DNA of 64,000 nt from Parvularcula oceani (GTDB lineage: Bacteria; Pseudomonadota; Alphaproteobacteria; Caulobacterales; Parvularculaceae). Where the stretch lies: contig NZ_JPHU01000003.1 in NCBI RefSeq assembly GCF_000733125.1, positions 248,001 through 312,000 on the forward strand, given 5' to 3'. Position 1 is the first letter of the stretch. Each line of letters opens with the position of its first letter. Both the position numbers and the translations under genes were made by a program. Under the pieces are notes generated by a model that saw only the letters and a list, made by a program, of their open reading frames with translations, searched no databases and was not told where the DNA came from. This document shows, one piece after another, positions 44,294-52,337 of this stretch.

Positions 44294-44509
44294 AGTCTCT
44301 GCGCCTCACTGAAACGTTCCGTAACTTTTCGAGAGTTTAACCCCTGACAACTGTTTTCGCCCTTAAGCCGGGACCCTGATCGGACCATATCCGATAAGAC
44401 CCCGGAAGGCTGGATCGCTACGTTCCCTCCCTCGACGCAGCAGATCGCTCTTCCGGGCCAGCCGTGGCGGCGTGGCTTCACCCCTCCTGGCCGCCCGCCG
44501 CGACGCAAG

Positions 44510-44542
44510 AAGCCCCGGGGCCGGTGACCGGCCCCGGGGCTT
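44510..44542. terminator. Bidirectional terminator between the motor pair and msrA
   Basis: A 15-bp perfect stem (AAGCCCCGGGGCCGG, loop TGA, exact complement) followed by TTTTCTC on the plus strand, with AAGA on the other side. The 215 bases before it, after the motor gene, show nothing else I can name. Confidence 0.9.
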
Positions 44543-44568
44543 TTCTCTGGTCCCGATACTCGTCGCGG

Positions 44569-45099
44569 TCAGGCCGCCGCGTCGTCCAGCGTCCAGTCCG
44601 GGCGCACGTAATGGCAGGTATAGCCGTTCGGATGCTTCTCCAGGTAATCCTGGTGATAATCCTCGGCTTCGGTGAAGACGCCCGCGGGCGACAGCTCCGT
44701 CACGAGCGGCCCGGGCCAGCGGCCGGACTCCTCGACCCGCGCCATGACGCGCCTGGCGGTCTCCTTCTGCTCATCGGTCGTGTACCAGATCGCCGAGCGG
44801 TACTGGCTGCCCCGGTCATTGCCCTGGCGGTCCCTGGTCGTCGGATCGTGGATCTGGAAGAACCAGGCGAGGAGCTTCTCATAGCTCATCACGTCGGGGT
44901 CGAAGACGATCTCGATGCTCTCGGCATGGCCCGTCATGCCGGTGCGGACATCGTTATAGGTCGGGTTCTCGAATGCGCCGCCGGTATAGCCGACGCGGGT
45001 GCGCAAGACGCCCGGCTGCTTGCGGATCAGGTCTTCCATGCCCCAGAAACAGCCGCCGGCCAGCAGCGCCCGTTCGGTCCTTTCGGCTTGGTCGGTCAT
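44569..45099 (-). CDS. msrA: Peptide methionine-S-sulfoxide reductase MsrA
   Basis: This 176-residue enzyme reduces methionine-S-sulfoxide in proteins. Catalytic Cys17 lies in [35 protein letters not shown] and [20 protein letters not shown] are family signatures. There is no MsrB fusion. Start ATG 45099 ([11 protein letters not shown]) with AGGAGG directly before it; longer readings are rejected. Confidence 0.97.
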   Translation of the reverse strand: MTDQAERTERALLAGGCFWGMEDLIRKQPGVLRTRVGYTGGAFENPTYNDVRTGMTGHAESIEIVFDPDVMSYEKLLAWFFQIHDPTTRDRQGNDRGSQYRSAIWYTTDEQKETARRVMARVEESGRWPGPLVTELSPAGVFTEAEDYHQDYLEKHPNGYTCHYVRPDWTLDDAAA

Positions 45100-45143
45100 A
45101 AGTCCTCCTTGTGGGACGGAATGTAAGAAGCGCGCGCGCCCGT

Positions 45144-45587
45144 TCAAACGCGCCCCCGGCGATGGTTCGCCGGATCGAGCCCGAAGCGTTCGATGATGTC
45201 GTCGCCGACGCGCACGGGACGCCCGCTGGCGCTGTCCACCATCAGCCAAGTCGTTTTGGCCTGGCAGGAGAAGCGCTTCGAGCCGGGCTTGCGGATATCG
45301 ACATGCCGGTCGAAGCGCGGCCCGGAAGCCTCGCCGAGCCAGGTGCGGACCTCCACCGTCTCGCCGTCCAGGACAGGCTCCCGGTAGTCGACCTCATGGC
45401 GCAGGCAGACCCAGTGCAGGCGGGCGCGCAGCGCCTCGTCCGTCGCATCGAACCAGTGGGCGACGCCCGCATCCTGTACCCAGGCGACATAGACGGCATT
45501 GTTGACATGGCCGAGCTCGTCGATCTCGCTGGCTTGCGCGGTTCTTTCACTGAGGCGGGCGGTGTCGAAGGAAATGGGTCCGGTCAT
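45144..45587 (-). CDS. 4HBT-family acyl-CoA thioesterase
   Basis: This 147-residue hotdog-fold protein has the motif [20 protein letters not shown], the 4-hydroxybenzoyl-CoA thioesterase-type active-site helix, and [20 protein letters not shown]. It probably hydrolyses acyl-CoA; substrate is unknown. ATG 45587 is chosen over a TTG two codons earlier. Confidence 0.88.
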   Translation of the reverse strand: MTGPISFDTARLSERTAQASEIDELGHVNNAVYVAWVQDAGVAHWFDATDEALRARLHWVCLRHEVDYREPVLDGETVEVRTWLGEASGPRFDRHVDIRKPGSKRFSCQAKTTWLMVDSASGRPVRVGDDIIERFGLDPANHRRGRV

Positions 45588-45657
45588 GGCCAACCCTCTA
45601 GCAGTCCCGCTGCTTTGCGGTCTCCCCGAGGGGGCAGCGTCTCGCTAAGGCCTTCCC

Positions 45658-46701
45658 ATGACGGATACGATCGAGACCCCCGACCGCCTGCGCTTCGACG
45701 AAGAGGCGCTGGACCGCTATATGAGAGAAGAGGTGGAGGGCTATTCCGGCCCCCTCGCCGTGCGCAAATTCGCAGGAGGGGAATCGAACCCGACCTACCT
45801 CCTGACCACGCCCGAGCGGAAATATGTCCTACGCCGCAAGCCGCCGGGCAAGCTCCTGCCCTCCGCCCATGCCGTGGACCGCGAGCACCGGGTGATGAGC
45901 GCGCTCGGCCCGACGGGCTTCCCCGTGCCCAAGACCTATGCCCTCTGCGAGGATGAGAGCGTCATCGGCACCGCCTTCTTCGTCATGGATTTCGTCGAGG
46001 GGCGGATCACCTGGGAGAAGGACCTCGCGCCGGTGCCGAAGGACCAGCGCCGCCCGATGATCGAGAATGCGATCCGCACGCAGGCGAAGCTGCATTCGAT
46101 CGACCCCGCTTCGGTCGGCCTTCAGGACTATGGCAAGCCCGGCAATTATTTCGAGCGCCAGATCGGCCGCTGGACCAAGCAATACGATGCGGCCGCCACG
46201 GATGACGTGCCGGCCATGGAGAAGCTCAAGGCCTGGCTGCCCACGGCCATCCCCGAGGGCGACGAGACCGCCATCGTCCACGGCGACTACAAGATCGACA
46301 ACATCATCTTCGCGCCCGACCAGCCCGAGCCTCTGGCGGTGCTGGACTGGGAGCTGTCGACGCTCGGCCACCCGCTCGCCGACTTCTCCTATTTCCTGAT
46401 GCTGTGGGGCCTGCCCAAGATCACGACGATGGGCATCGCCGATATCGACTTCGCCGAAGAGAACATTCCGACCCTCGAAGAGGCGATCGGCGTCTATTCC
46501 GAGGCGACAGGCCGGGACGGCCTGCCGGAAATCGATTTCTGCATGGCCTACAACATGTTCCGCTTCGCGGGCATCGTGCAGGGCGTCTACAAGCGCGCCC
46601 TGCAGGGCAATGCGTCGAGCCAGAAGGCCGCCCAATACGGCGCGGTCGTCCCCATACTCGCCGAGACCGGCTGGGGCTTCGCGAAGAAGGCCGGCGCCTA
46701 G
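45658..46701 (+). CDS. APH-fold phosphotransferase family protein (ACAD10/11-like)
   Basis: This 347-residue protein has the aminoglycoside-phosphotransferase fold: VRKFAGGESNPTYLLTTPER (glycine loop), RRKPPGKLLPSAHAVDREHR, catalytic HGDYKIDNIIF and metal-binding LDWELSTLGHPLADF. This pattern matches the kinase-like domain of human ACAD10/11 and bacterial relatives that phosphorylate 4-hydroxyacyl-CoAs before beta-oxidation. No acyl-CoA dehydrogenase is adjacent, so the role is inferred from family only. Confidence 0.85.
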   Translation: MTDTIETPDRLRFDEEALDRYMREEVEGYSGPLAVRKFAGGESNPTYLLTTPERKYVLRRKPPGKLLPSAHAVDREHRVMSALGPTGFPVPKTYALCEDESVIGTAFFVMDFVEGRITWEKDLAPVPKDQRRPMIENAIRTQAKLHSIDPASVGLQDYGKPGNYFERQIGRWTKQYDAAATDDVPAMEKLKAWLPTAIPEGDETAIVHGDYKIDNIIFAPDQPEPLAVLDWELSTLGHPLADFSYFLMLWGLPKITTMGIADIDFAEENIPTLEEAIGVYSEATGRDGLPEIDFCMAYNMFRFAGIVQGVYKRALQGNASSQKAAQYGAVVPILAETGWGFAKKAGA

Positions 46702-47438
46702 GCATCCAGATTGCGCTCGAGGAAGTTCGTGAAGGACGTCCAGGACTTGGTGTCGGCCCGCTCGTCATAGCGGTCCGACCCGAGCACGGTGAAGGCGTGC
46801 GGCGCGCCCGAATAGACCTCGAGTTCGTAAGGCACGCCCTTCTCCTCGAGCCTCTGGGCGAGATCGGCGGCGTCCTGGATCGAGATCGAGCTGTCCGCCC
46901 CGCCATGCGCGATCAGGATCGGCGCTGTGCCTTCGGGATAGTCCTGCCCCTCGGGCGTGCTCAGCCCGCCATGGAAGGTCGCGTAGCCCGCGACATCCTC
47001 TGCCGCGCCCGACCGCGCGAGTTCCAGGACCGCGGCGCCGCCGAAGCAATAGCCCATGACCACCGCATCGCTTTCTCCCGTCCGTTCGCGGGCCTCTTCG
47101 AGCCCAGCGAGGATCCGCATGCGCATCGCCTCGCGATCCTCGTAGAGCTTGCCGGTCTCGGCCTTCTTGGCCTCGGTCGTCTCGGGTCGGTTCTCGGCGC
47201 CGTAAAGGTCGAGGGCGAAGGCGTCATAGCCCATCTCGGCCAGCATCTCGGCGCGGCGCTCCTCGTAATCGGTCAGCCCGTCCCAATCATGGATGATCAG
47301 GACCAGGCCCTTCGCCTCGCCCTCTGCCTCGGCCAGGTAGCCGCGATAGGCCTCGCCGCCCGCGTCATAGGTCACAGCCTCTCCGGCCAAGGCGGGCGAA
47401 GCGGAAAGGAGGATGGCGGGCAGGAAAGCGAGGCGCAT
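46698..47438 (-). CDS. Dienelactone hydrolase family protein, exported
   Basis: This 246-residue alpha/beta hydrolase has a signal peptide (1-18, ending SPALA). The catalytic triad is visible as Cys in VMGYCFGGAAVLE (about 130), Asp in HGGADSSI and His in SGAPHAFTVLG. Cys as nucleophile is the dienelactone hydrolase hallmark. Substrate is not known; periplasmic location argues against chloroaromatic degradation. Its stop overlaps the end of the convergent kinase-like gene by four bases. Confidence 0.88.
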   Translation of the reverse strand: MRLAFLPAILLSASPALAGEAVTYDAGGEAYRGYLAEAEGEAKGLVLIIHDWDGLTDYEERRAEMLAEMGYDAFALDLYGAENRPETTEAKKAETGKLYEDREAMRMRILAGLEEARERTGESDAVVMGYCFGGAAVLELARSGAAEDVAGYATFHGGLSTPEGQDYPEGTAPILIAHGGADSSISIQDAADLAQRLEEKGVPYELEVYSGAPHAFTVLGSDRYDERADTKSWTSFTNFLERNLDA

Positions 47439-47490
47439 GACGAAAGCTCCTTGTGACGCCGAAAGGAGCTAGTTCGCGCCGCGCCTCCGG

Positions 47491-48711
47491 CTAGACCTCC
47501 CGGCCCGCCGCCGCGCGGGCGGAGAGCGCCCGGAACATCGCGATCCACCGGGGCGGCTTGGCGATGAAGGCGGGATCGGCGCTGGTCATGGCGATCACCA
47601 CGTCGCGCCTGGGGTCGATCCAGACGATCTGCCCGTTATAGCCAGCCATGAAATATTCCCCGTCACGCTGCGGGGGCAGCCAGAAATGATGGCCATAGCC
47701 GTAATCGGCATTGGTGAGCGTCTCGCCGGGCTCGTGGCTGGCTTGGGGCGGCGTCGAGACGAAGGCGGGCCAGTCCGCGGGGATCACCCGCTGCCGCCCC
47801 ACGACGCCGCCTTGCAGGTAGAGCTGGCCGATCTTGGCATAGTCTTCGAGCGTGATCTGCAGGCAGCAATAGCCCAGTTCCTTGCCGCTCTCGTCATTGC
47901 GGTCGAGGAGCCACGTCCCCTCGCGCATGCCGAGCGGCGCGAAGATTTTCTCAGAGGCGAGATCGGCGATGCTCCGCCCGTCATAGGCGCCGCGCAGGAC
48001 GGCGGCGAGCACGGCCGAGTTCGTCGAGATATAATCGAAATCCGTGCCCGCCGGACGGTTGCGCTCGAACTTGCCGATCGACCCGTCGATATCGCGGTTG
48101 AAGATGAAGGTATCGAGGAAGAGCCGCCGCGCATCGCCGTCCGCCCGCTCATATTCCTCCTCGAAGTCGATGCCCGACGACATCATCAGGAGGTGCCGGA
48201 TCGAGGTGTCGCCGTAATCCGTGCCGGCATATTCGCCCGCATAATCGGCGACCCTGTCGTCGACGCTCTCGATCTCCCCTTCGAGGATCGCCCGGCCGAT
48301 CAGGGTGGCGATCACCGACTTGGCGACCGACCATGAGGTGTGGCGGGAATCGGCCGTCTCGCCGCGGAAATACCGCTCGAGCACGACCTCGCCGTCCGAG
48401 ACGACCATCAGGCCGGTGATCTCGTAGGCATCCGCATAGTCGTCCAGCGTCAGGGCCTCGCCCTCCCACGCGAAACCGGTGCCGATTTCCTCGGCGGCGC
48501 GCGGAAAGCTGTAGACCGTGTCCGCGCCTTCGATCACCCGATAGGGATAGGTGCGCTCCATCGCGCGATAGGTGCCCGTCCGGTCATCGGCGGTGGCAAG
48601 AGAGATCGTCTCGTAGGGCGAATATTCCGACCAGGGGCGGAACGCCCAGAGGGCTCCGGCGACGAGGAGGAGGACGAGGACGGTGCCGAGCGCGGCGAGA
48701 AGCTTTCTCAT
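47491..48711 (-). CDS. Serine hydrolase of the beta-lactamase/class C PBP family
   Basis: This 406-residue protein has an N-terminal membrane anchor or signal (about 5-24) and the SxxK motif Ser128-Val-Ala-Lys131 in HTSWSVAKSVIATLIGRAIL. Family segments DTSIRHLLMMSSGIDFEEEY and PLGMREGTWLLDRNDESG follow. This EstB/6-aminohexanoate-hydrolase-like family cleaves esters or amides in the periplasm; true beta-lactamase activity is not implied. Confidence 0.85.
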   Translation of the reverse strand: MRKLLAALGTVLVLLLVAGALWAFRPWSEYSPYETISLATADDRTGTYRAMERTYPYRVIEGADTVYSFPRAAEEIGTGFAWEGEALTLDDYADAYEITGLMVVSDGEVVLERYFRGETADSRHTSWSVAKSVIATLIGRAILEGEIESVDDRVADYAGEYAGTDYGDTSIRHLLMMSSGIDFEEEYERADGDARRLFLDTFIFNRDIDGSIGKFERNRPAGTDFDYISTNSAVLAAVLRGAYDGRSIADLASEKIFAPLGMREGTWLLDRNDESGKELGYCCLQITLEDYAKIGQLYLQGGVVGRQRVIPADWPAFVSTPPQASHEPGETLTNADYGYGHHFWLPPQRDGEYFMAGYNGQIVWIDPRRDVVIAMTSADPAFIAKPPRWIAMFRALSARAAAGREV

Positions 48712-48748
48712 GCCTGCACCCTGCCGCGACTCCGCCGCGCAGGAAAGC

Positions 48749-49432
48749 TCAGCGGCCCGAACCGTAGCGCAAGCGCCCGAGCATCGAGACGAGGCCGCCG
48801 ATATCGGGCGCGGCCTTCTGCGCCTGCGCCTTCACCTTCTCGAACTGCATGACATTGCCGATGCGCCGGTCGAGGAAATCCCAGCTATCCTGCCAGGGGT
48901 CGGGCATCCCCTCCCCCTCATCGGCGAACCAGTGCGCTGCCGTGCTCGCATAGACCGCCGAGAGGGTTGCGCGCTTGGTGTAATGGTTGAAATCTGTCGA
49001 GCTGTCCCCGACCGCGCGCCAGACCCTGTCCGCGGTCCGCCAGGTGAGGCGCGCGCCCAGTTCGGCGTTCTGCGGCAGGGCCAGCGTCGCCGCCGCCCGC
49101 CGCGCCGCCTCGCGGTGGGACGCCAGCTGCTCGATCCTGCGGCGCACGAGCCAGGTGATCCTGGCCGTGAAGCCGTGCGGCTTCGGGTTCAGCGCGTCGA
49201 AGGCCTCCGCCATCGCTGCATCTTCCCGCTCGGACCAGTATTGCAACAGGTCGCGCACGCCCTCGGGGAAGGCCAGGTGCAGGTCGCCGCGCGACAGCGC
49301 CGCCTCGCTCATGCCGGCCTTGCGCGCTGCGCGCTCCAGCATCTGCGCCGTCCAGCCGTCGAAGGGCGCCTCGGTCAGCGCGGCGTCGAGAATGCGGGCT
49401 CTTAAGGGCTCAAAGGAATCGTGTTCGGCCAT
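48749..49432 (-). CDS. COQ9 family ubiquinone biosynthesis protein
   Basis: This 227-residue protein matches COQ9: RARILDAALTEAPFDGWTAQ at the start (TetR-like helices), GDLHLAFPEGVRDLLQYWSE and SSTDFNHYTKRATLSAVYAS, the lipid-binding core. COQ9 presents the quinone intermediate to COQ7 for hydroxylation. ATG 49432 (MAEHDSFEP) is preferred; GTG 49441 adds three residues. It is divergent from rpsU, a neighbour pair common in alphaproteobacteria. Confidence 0.92.
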   Translation of the reverse strand: MAEHDSFEPLRARILDAALTEAPFDGWTAQMLERAARKAGMSEAALSRGDLHLAFPEGVRDLLQYWSEREDAAMAEAFDALNPKPHGFTARITWLVRRRIEQLASHREAARRAAATLALPQNAELGARLTWRTADRVWRAVGDSSTDFNHYTKRATLSAVYASTAAHWFADEGEGMPDPWQDSWDFLDRRIGNVMQFEKVKAQAQKAAPDIGGLVSMLGRLRYGSGR

Positions 49433-49454
49433 GATCGACACTTAAGGCACCCGC

Positions 49455-49483
49455 TCGACAAAATCACCCGGTTCTGCTAGACG
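49455..49483 (+). promoter_or_regulatory. Probable rpsU promoter
   Basis: TCGACA (49455-49460), a 17-base spacer and TAGACG (49478-49483) predict transcription from about 49490. This would leave no room for a ribosome site before the GTG at 49493 but gives about 70 bases of leader before the AUC at 49559. Confidence 0.4.
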
Positions 49484-49547
49484 GCGCGCTTCGTGACAGG
49501 CGCGGCCCGTCCGCACCGCAAAAACCAGAGCGACCACACCAGAGTTC

Positions 49548-49554
49548 GGAGAAG
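49548..49554 (+). promoter_or_regulatory. rpsU Shine-Dalgarno, decides an AUC start
   Basis: GGAGAAG lies four bases before ATC 49559 (GGAG core to ATC: seven bases), the normal distance for initiation. Confidence 0.65.
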
Positions 49555-49558
49555 TCCC

Positions 49559-49768
49559 ATCGTCAACATCGTCGTCCGCGACAACAATGTCGAACAAGCC
49601 CTTCGCGCGCTGAAGAAGAAGATGCAGCGCGAAGGAACTTTCCGCGAGATGAAACGCCGGAAGTTCTACGAGAAGCCGTCCGAGAAGCGCGCCCGCCAGA
49701 AGGCCGAAGCCGTGCGCCGCGCCCGCAAGCTCGCACGCAAGAAGGCGCAGCGCGAAGGCCTGCTCTAG
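49559..49768 (+). CDS. rpsU: 30S ribosomal protein S21, apparent AUC start
   Basis: The S21 sequence [20 protein letters not shown] through [16 protein letters not shown] is clear. The family begins Met-Val/Gln then VVVRDNN; here that position is codon ATC (49559), with GGAGAAG ideally placed before it and no ATG, GTG or TTG nearby. The nearest in-frame standard codon is GTG 49493, which adds 22 unrelated residues, lacks a ribosome site and lies at the predicted transcription start. An AUC start would give a 69-residue protein of normal length and could make translation sensitive to IF3. A sequencing error is the alternative. Terminator follows at 49788. Confidence 0.9.
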   Translation: MVNIVVRDNNVEQALRALKKKMQREGTFREMKRRKFYEKPSEKRARQKAEAVRRARKLARKKAQREGLL

Positions 49769-49787
49769 GCGCTTCCCGACCCGAACG

Positions 49788-49822
49788 AAAAAGGCCGCAG
49801 CGGCACACGCTGCGGCCTTTTT
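49788..49822. terminator. rpsU terminator
   Basis: AAAAAGGCCGCAGC, a seven-base loop and its exact complement ending in TTTTT: a 14-bp stem with a T-tract. Confidence 0.93.
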
Positions 49823-49917
49823 CTTTGCCGCACCGGAAAGCAAGGCTGGTTTGCTGCCCGGCCGGATTGAAGGCCCCCCGCTCCGCGCCGATCTTTCTTC
49901 CCGAAAGGAGCGGCAAG

Positions 49918-50658
49918 ATGGCCCAGACGACGTTCATACCTGCCTCGGCAATGACCCTTCGCCCCGCCGGTGAGCGGGGGCTGGCCGACCATGGCTGGCT
50001 GAAGTCCCGGCATAGCTTCAGCTTCGCGCGCTATCACGATCCGGCTCATATGGGGTTTCAGGCCCTGCGGGTGATCAATGACGACCGCGTCGCGGGGGGC
50101 GGCGGCTTTCCCACCCATCCGCACCGCGATGCCGAGATCTTCTCCTATATTCTCGAAGGCGCCCTCTCGCACCGCGACACGACCGGTACGGCGAGCACGG
50201 TTCGCGCCGGCGGCGTGCAGTTCATGACCACCGGCTCGGGCGTGTCCCATTCGGAGTTCAATGCGAGCCGCAGCGAACCCGTCCATTTCCTCCAGGTCTG
50301 GCTGCTGCCCGATGTCAGAGGCGCAACGCCGCGATATGAGAATCTCGATATCGCACCCGAGGAGAAAGACGGGCGGCTCCGCCTCTTCCTGTCCGGCGCG
50401 GGCGCATCCGGCGCGATCCGGACCCATGCGCCTGCCGAAGTCTATGCTGCGACGCTCCGCGGCGAGCAGAGCATCGACTTGCCGCTGCGGGAGGGGCGCA
50501 GCGCCTGGATCCAGGCTGCGCGCGGAAGCCTCGCCGTGAACGACCTCCGGCTCGAAGAAGGCGACGGACTTGCCGTGACGCGATCCGGCCTCCTTCGGCT
50601 CAGCGGCGGGCAGGATGCGGAGATCCTGCTCTTCGACCTCGAAGCGCAACGCGCCTGA
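49918..50658 (+). CDS. Pirin family protein (YhhW-like quercetinase)
   Basis: This 246-residue bicupin has metal ligands His67, His69 (THPHRDAEIF), His111 and Glu113 (GVSHSEFN), and the pirin signature FSFARYHDPAHMGF. Proteins of this group (YhhW) show quercetin 2,3-dioxygenase activity in vitro; physiological role is unclear. ATG 49918 follows GAAAGGAG. A longer in-frame start at 49825 lies in the rpsU terminator and is rejected. Confidence 0.93.
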   Translation: MAQTTFIPASAMTLRPAGERGLADHGWLKSRHSFSFARYHDPAHMGFQALRVINDDRVAGGGGFPTHPHRDAEIFSYILEGALSHRDTTGTASTVRAGGVQFMTTGSGVSHSEFNASRSEPVHFLQVWLLPDVRGATPRYENLDIAPEEKDGRLRLFLSGAGASGAIRTHAPAEVYAATLRGEQSIDLPLREGRSAWIQAARGSLAVNDLRLEEGDGLAVTRSGLLRLSGGQDAEILLFDLEAQRA

Positions 50659-50685
50659 CGAGAAAAGGGTTCGACCGAAGGGGAG

Positions 50686-50727
50686 CTCCGCCCAAGGCCG
50701 GGGCTCCCTCGATTTGCCTTGGCGGAG
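50686..50727. terminator. Inverted repeat between convergent pirin and lipoprotein genes
   Basis: CTCCGCCCAAGGC (50686-50698) pairs with GCCTTGGCGGAG (50716-50727), 12 bp with one bulge. No T-tract follows, so termination is only likely from position. Confidence 0.4.
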
Positions 50728-50780
50728 ATGGAAGGGCGCCGGTTGCGCCTCTTCTTCCCGCCCTCGAAGCGCCGTGCGGC

Positions 50781-51242
50781 CTAATTGCTCACATTGCAGC
50801 TATCGCTGCCTTGGCAGCTGCCCACGACCTGCGTCGCCGCGTCGATATCGCCTGCATTGCCGCCATCATAGGCGACATTGCCGGAGGTCTGATAACTCGT
50901 ATTCGTCACGCGCGTGTCGTCTCCATCCGAAGCCGCGGCCGCACCGACGGCGCCAACCGCGATCGGAACGCCGAGGCTCAGGCCCTTGGCGATCTGCGGT
51001 CCTATCGCCGCGCCTGCGGCATGCTCGCGCGAGATCACCTTCGCCACGCCGGGCGTGCCGATGTCATAGGTCGTGACCGCCGTCAGGCTCGGCGCCCCGC
51101 CCTGGCGATCCCCGCCAATGGTGACGACGTCCTGAAGCATGGCTCCGTTCTCCAGCGTGTAAGCCGGAAGCACCTGCGTCTCCGACGTTGCGCATGCCGC
51201 GAGCAGGAGAAGCACTAAGGGTGAGCTGTCCGCGATGCGCAT
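50781..51242 (-). CDS. Hypothetical outer-membrane lipoprotein with Cys-containing tail
   Basis: This 153-residue protein has a type II signal (MRIADSSPLVLLLLAAC, lipobox LAAC, acylated Cys17). A glycine- and alanine-rich segment (about 75-115, GAAIGPQIAKGLSLGVPIAV) resembles the glycine-zipper of surface lipoproteins. The last 23 residues start GDIDAATQVVG and end SCQGSDSCNVSN. AAGGAG precedes ATG 51242. The divergent gene at 51554 ends in a similar tail. No family recognised. Confidence 0.75.
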   Translation of the reverse strand: MRIADSSPLVLLLLAACATSETQVLPAYTLENGAMLQDVVTIGGDRQGGAPSLTAVTTYDIGTPGVAKVISREHAAGAAIGPQIAKGLSLGVPIAVGAVGAAAASDGDDTRVTNTSYQTSGNVAYDGGNAGDIDAATQVVGSCQGSDSCNVSN

Positions 51243-51553
51243 GCCTGTCTCCTTGCAACCTGATGGGGCGCGGACACTTGCAGGCCGTGAGCGTTGCATG
51301 AGGCAGCCGGCTTTCTTCAGGCATTACTGAATTCCGCAGCAGACGCTTTGTCTTCCGCAGTCGCTTCGGAACTCTTCATCCATGCCTCGTGTCGACACAG
51401 GCGCGAGCGATGCATCCCGGGGGCATTCCGATTGACCTTACCTGATGACCAATTTCCTGAATGCCTCGAGGGCGCTCGACCGTTCCGGTCTTCGTCTTGG
51501 AATATCGCGGCAGGATCGGATCTTTCTTTTCATCTACCCTCAGGAGCTTGATC
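51243..51553. promoter_or_regulatory. Divergent intergenic region with a near-palindrome
   Basis: These 311 bases lie between two divergent envelope-protein genes. GCCTCGTGTCGACACAGGC at 51384-51402 is a 19-base near-palindrome around a perfect TGTCGACA and is a candidate operator. Another oddity is the short direct repeat TTCCGCAG near 51331-51357. No promoter stands out and no ORF with a ribosome site is seen. Confidence 0.4.
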
Positions 51554-52180
51554 GTGAACTTTCGTCATCACGCTTTCGCCGCGATCGGCCTTGTCGCTGT
51601 CGGCGCCTGCGCCGCCGCTCTCGGCCCCGCCGCCGCGCAAGACCGTTCAGCGCGCGGGGACAGTGCCCCCCTTCCGGCCTCGCTCGTCGTTCTGGAATTT
51701 TCCTCGGCGCAGAACGAGGAAAGCGGGACGGGCGATGGCAGTTCCGCCAACGGACAGTCACGCGGCAACAATGCCCGGCCCGGCGATAGCGCCCGCAGCA
51801 AGGTCTCCGTCGCAGGCGTCCTCGAACAGGCGGACGCGCCGCAGCTCTCGCGCCTGGTCCTCCGGGACCAGCCGGATGCGCCCGCCACTGTCGAGGGGGC
51901 GCTGATCTTCGCTGACATCGCCGCGCTGGCCGAATGGCGCGACAGGCGGATGCAGGACTTCTTCGAGCCGATGGGCGGGCCGGATGCCATGCAGACGACG
52001 ATCCGTGTCGTGAACCGGGACCTGATGGCGCGTTACGGCCTCGGCAGCGCCGACATGCCGCTCGAGGAGGTCTCGATCACCTACGCCAATGAGGGCAATG
52101 ACGCAGGCGGCGACGCAGACATCGACGCCATCACGGTGATCTGCCCGGGAGACTTCTCCGACTGCGATCCGAGCAACTGA
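51554..52180 (+). CDS. Hypothetical exported protein with Cys-containing tail
   Basis: This 208-residue protein starts at GTG 51554, with AGGAG nine bases before. The signal peptide spans about 1-29 (AAIGLVAVGACAAALGPAAA, cleavage after AQ region). The mature protein has a Ser/Gly/Asn-rich stretch (about 55-75), then VLEQADAPQLSRLVLRDQPD, and a domain with FADIAALAEWRDRRMQDFFE. It ends ADIDAITVICPG, DFSDCDPSN, similar to the tail of the divergent lipoprotein. No family recognised; followed by a terminator at 52288. Confidence 0.75.
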   Translation: MNFRHHAFAAIGLVAVGACAAALGPAAAQDRSARGDSAPLPASLVVLEFSSAQNEESGTGDGSSANGQSRGNNARPGDSARSKVSVAGVLEQADAPQLSRLVLRDQPDAPATVEGALIFADIAALAEWRDRRMQDFFEPMGGPDAMQTTIRVVNRDLMARYGLGSADMPLEEVSITYANEGNDAGGDADIDAITVICPGDFSDCDPSN

Positions 52181-52287
52181 CCCCGCCCCCGCAGGGCCTT
52201 GAGGGCCCGCTCCGCCTTTGGTCACGCGACGCCGGGCCGCTGGCGGGTTCTTCTCCTTCCGGCATGGACGGGCCGCCTGTTCCACGA

Positions 52288-52315
52288 AAAAGCCCCGGCC
52301 GAGGCCGGGGCTTTT
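52288..52315. terminator. Bidirectional terminator between exported protein and rpsA
   Basis: AAAAGCCCCGGCC, two-base loop, exact complement ending TTTT: a 13-bp stem usable from both sides. Confidence 0.9.
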
Positions 52316-52337
52316 CCAGTTTCGCTGACGGAAGCGC

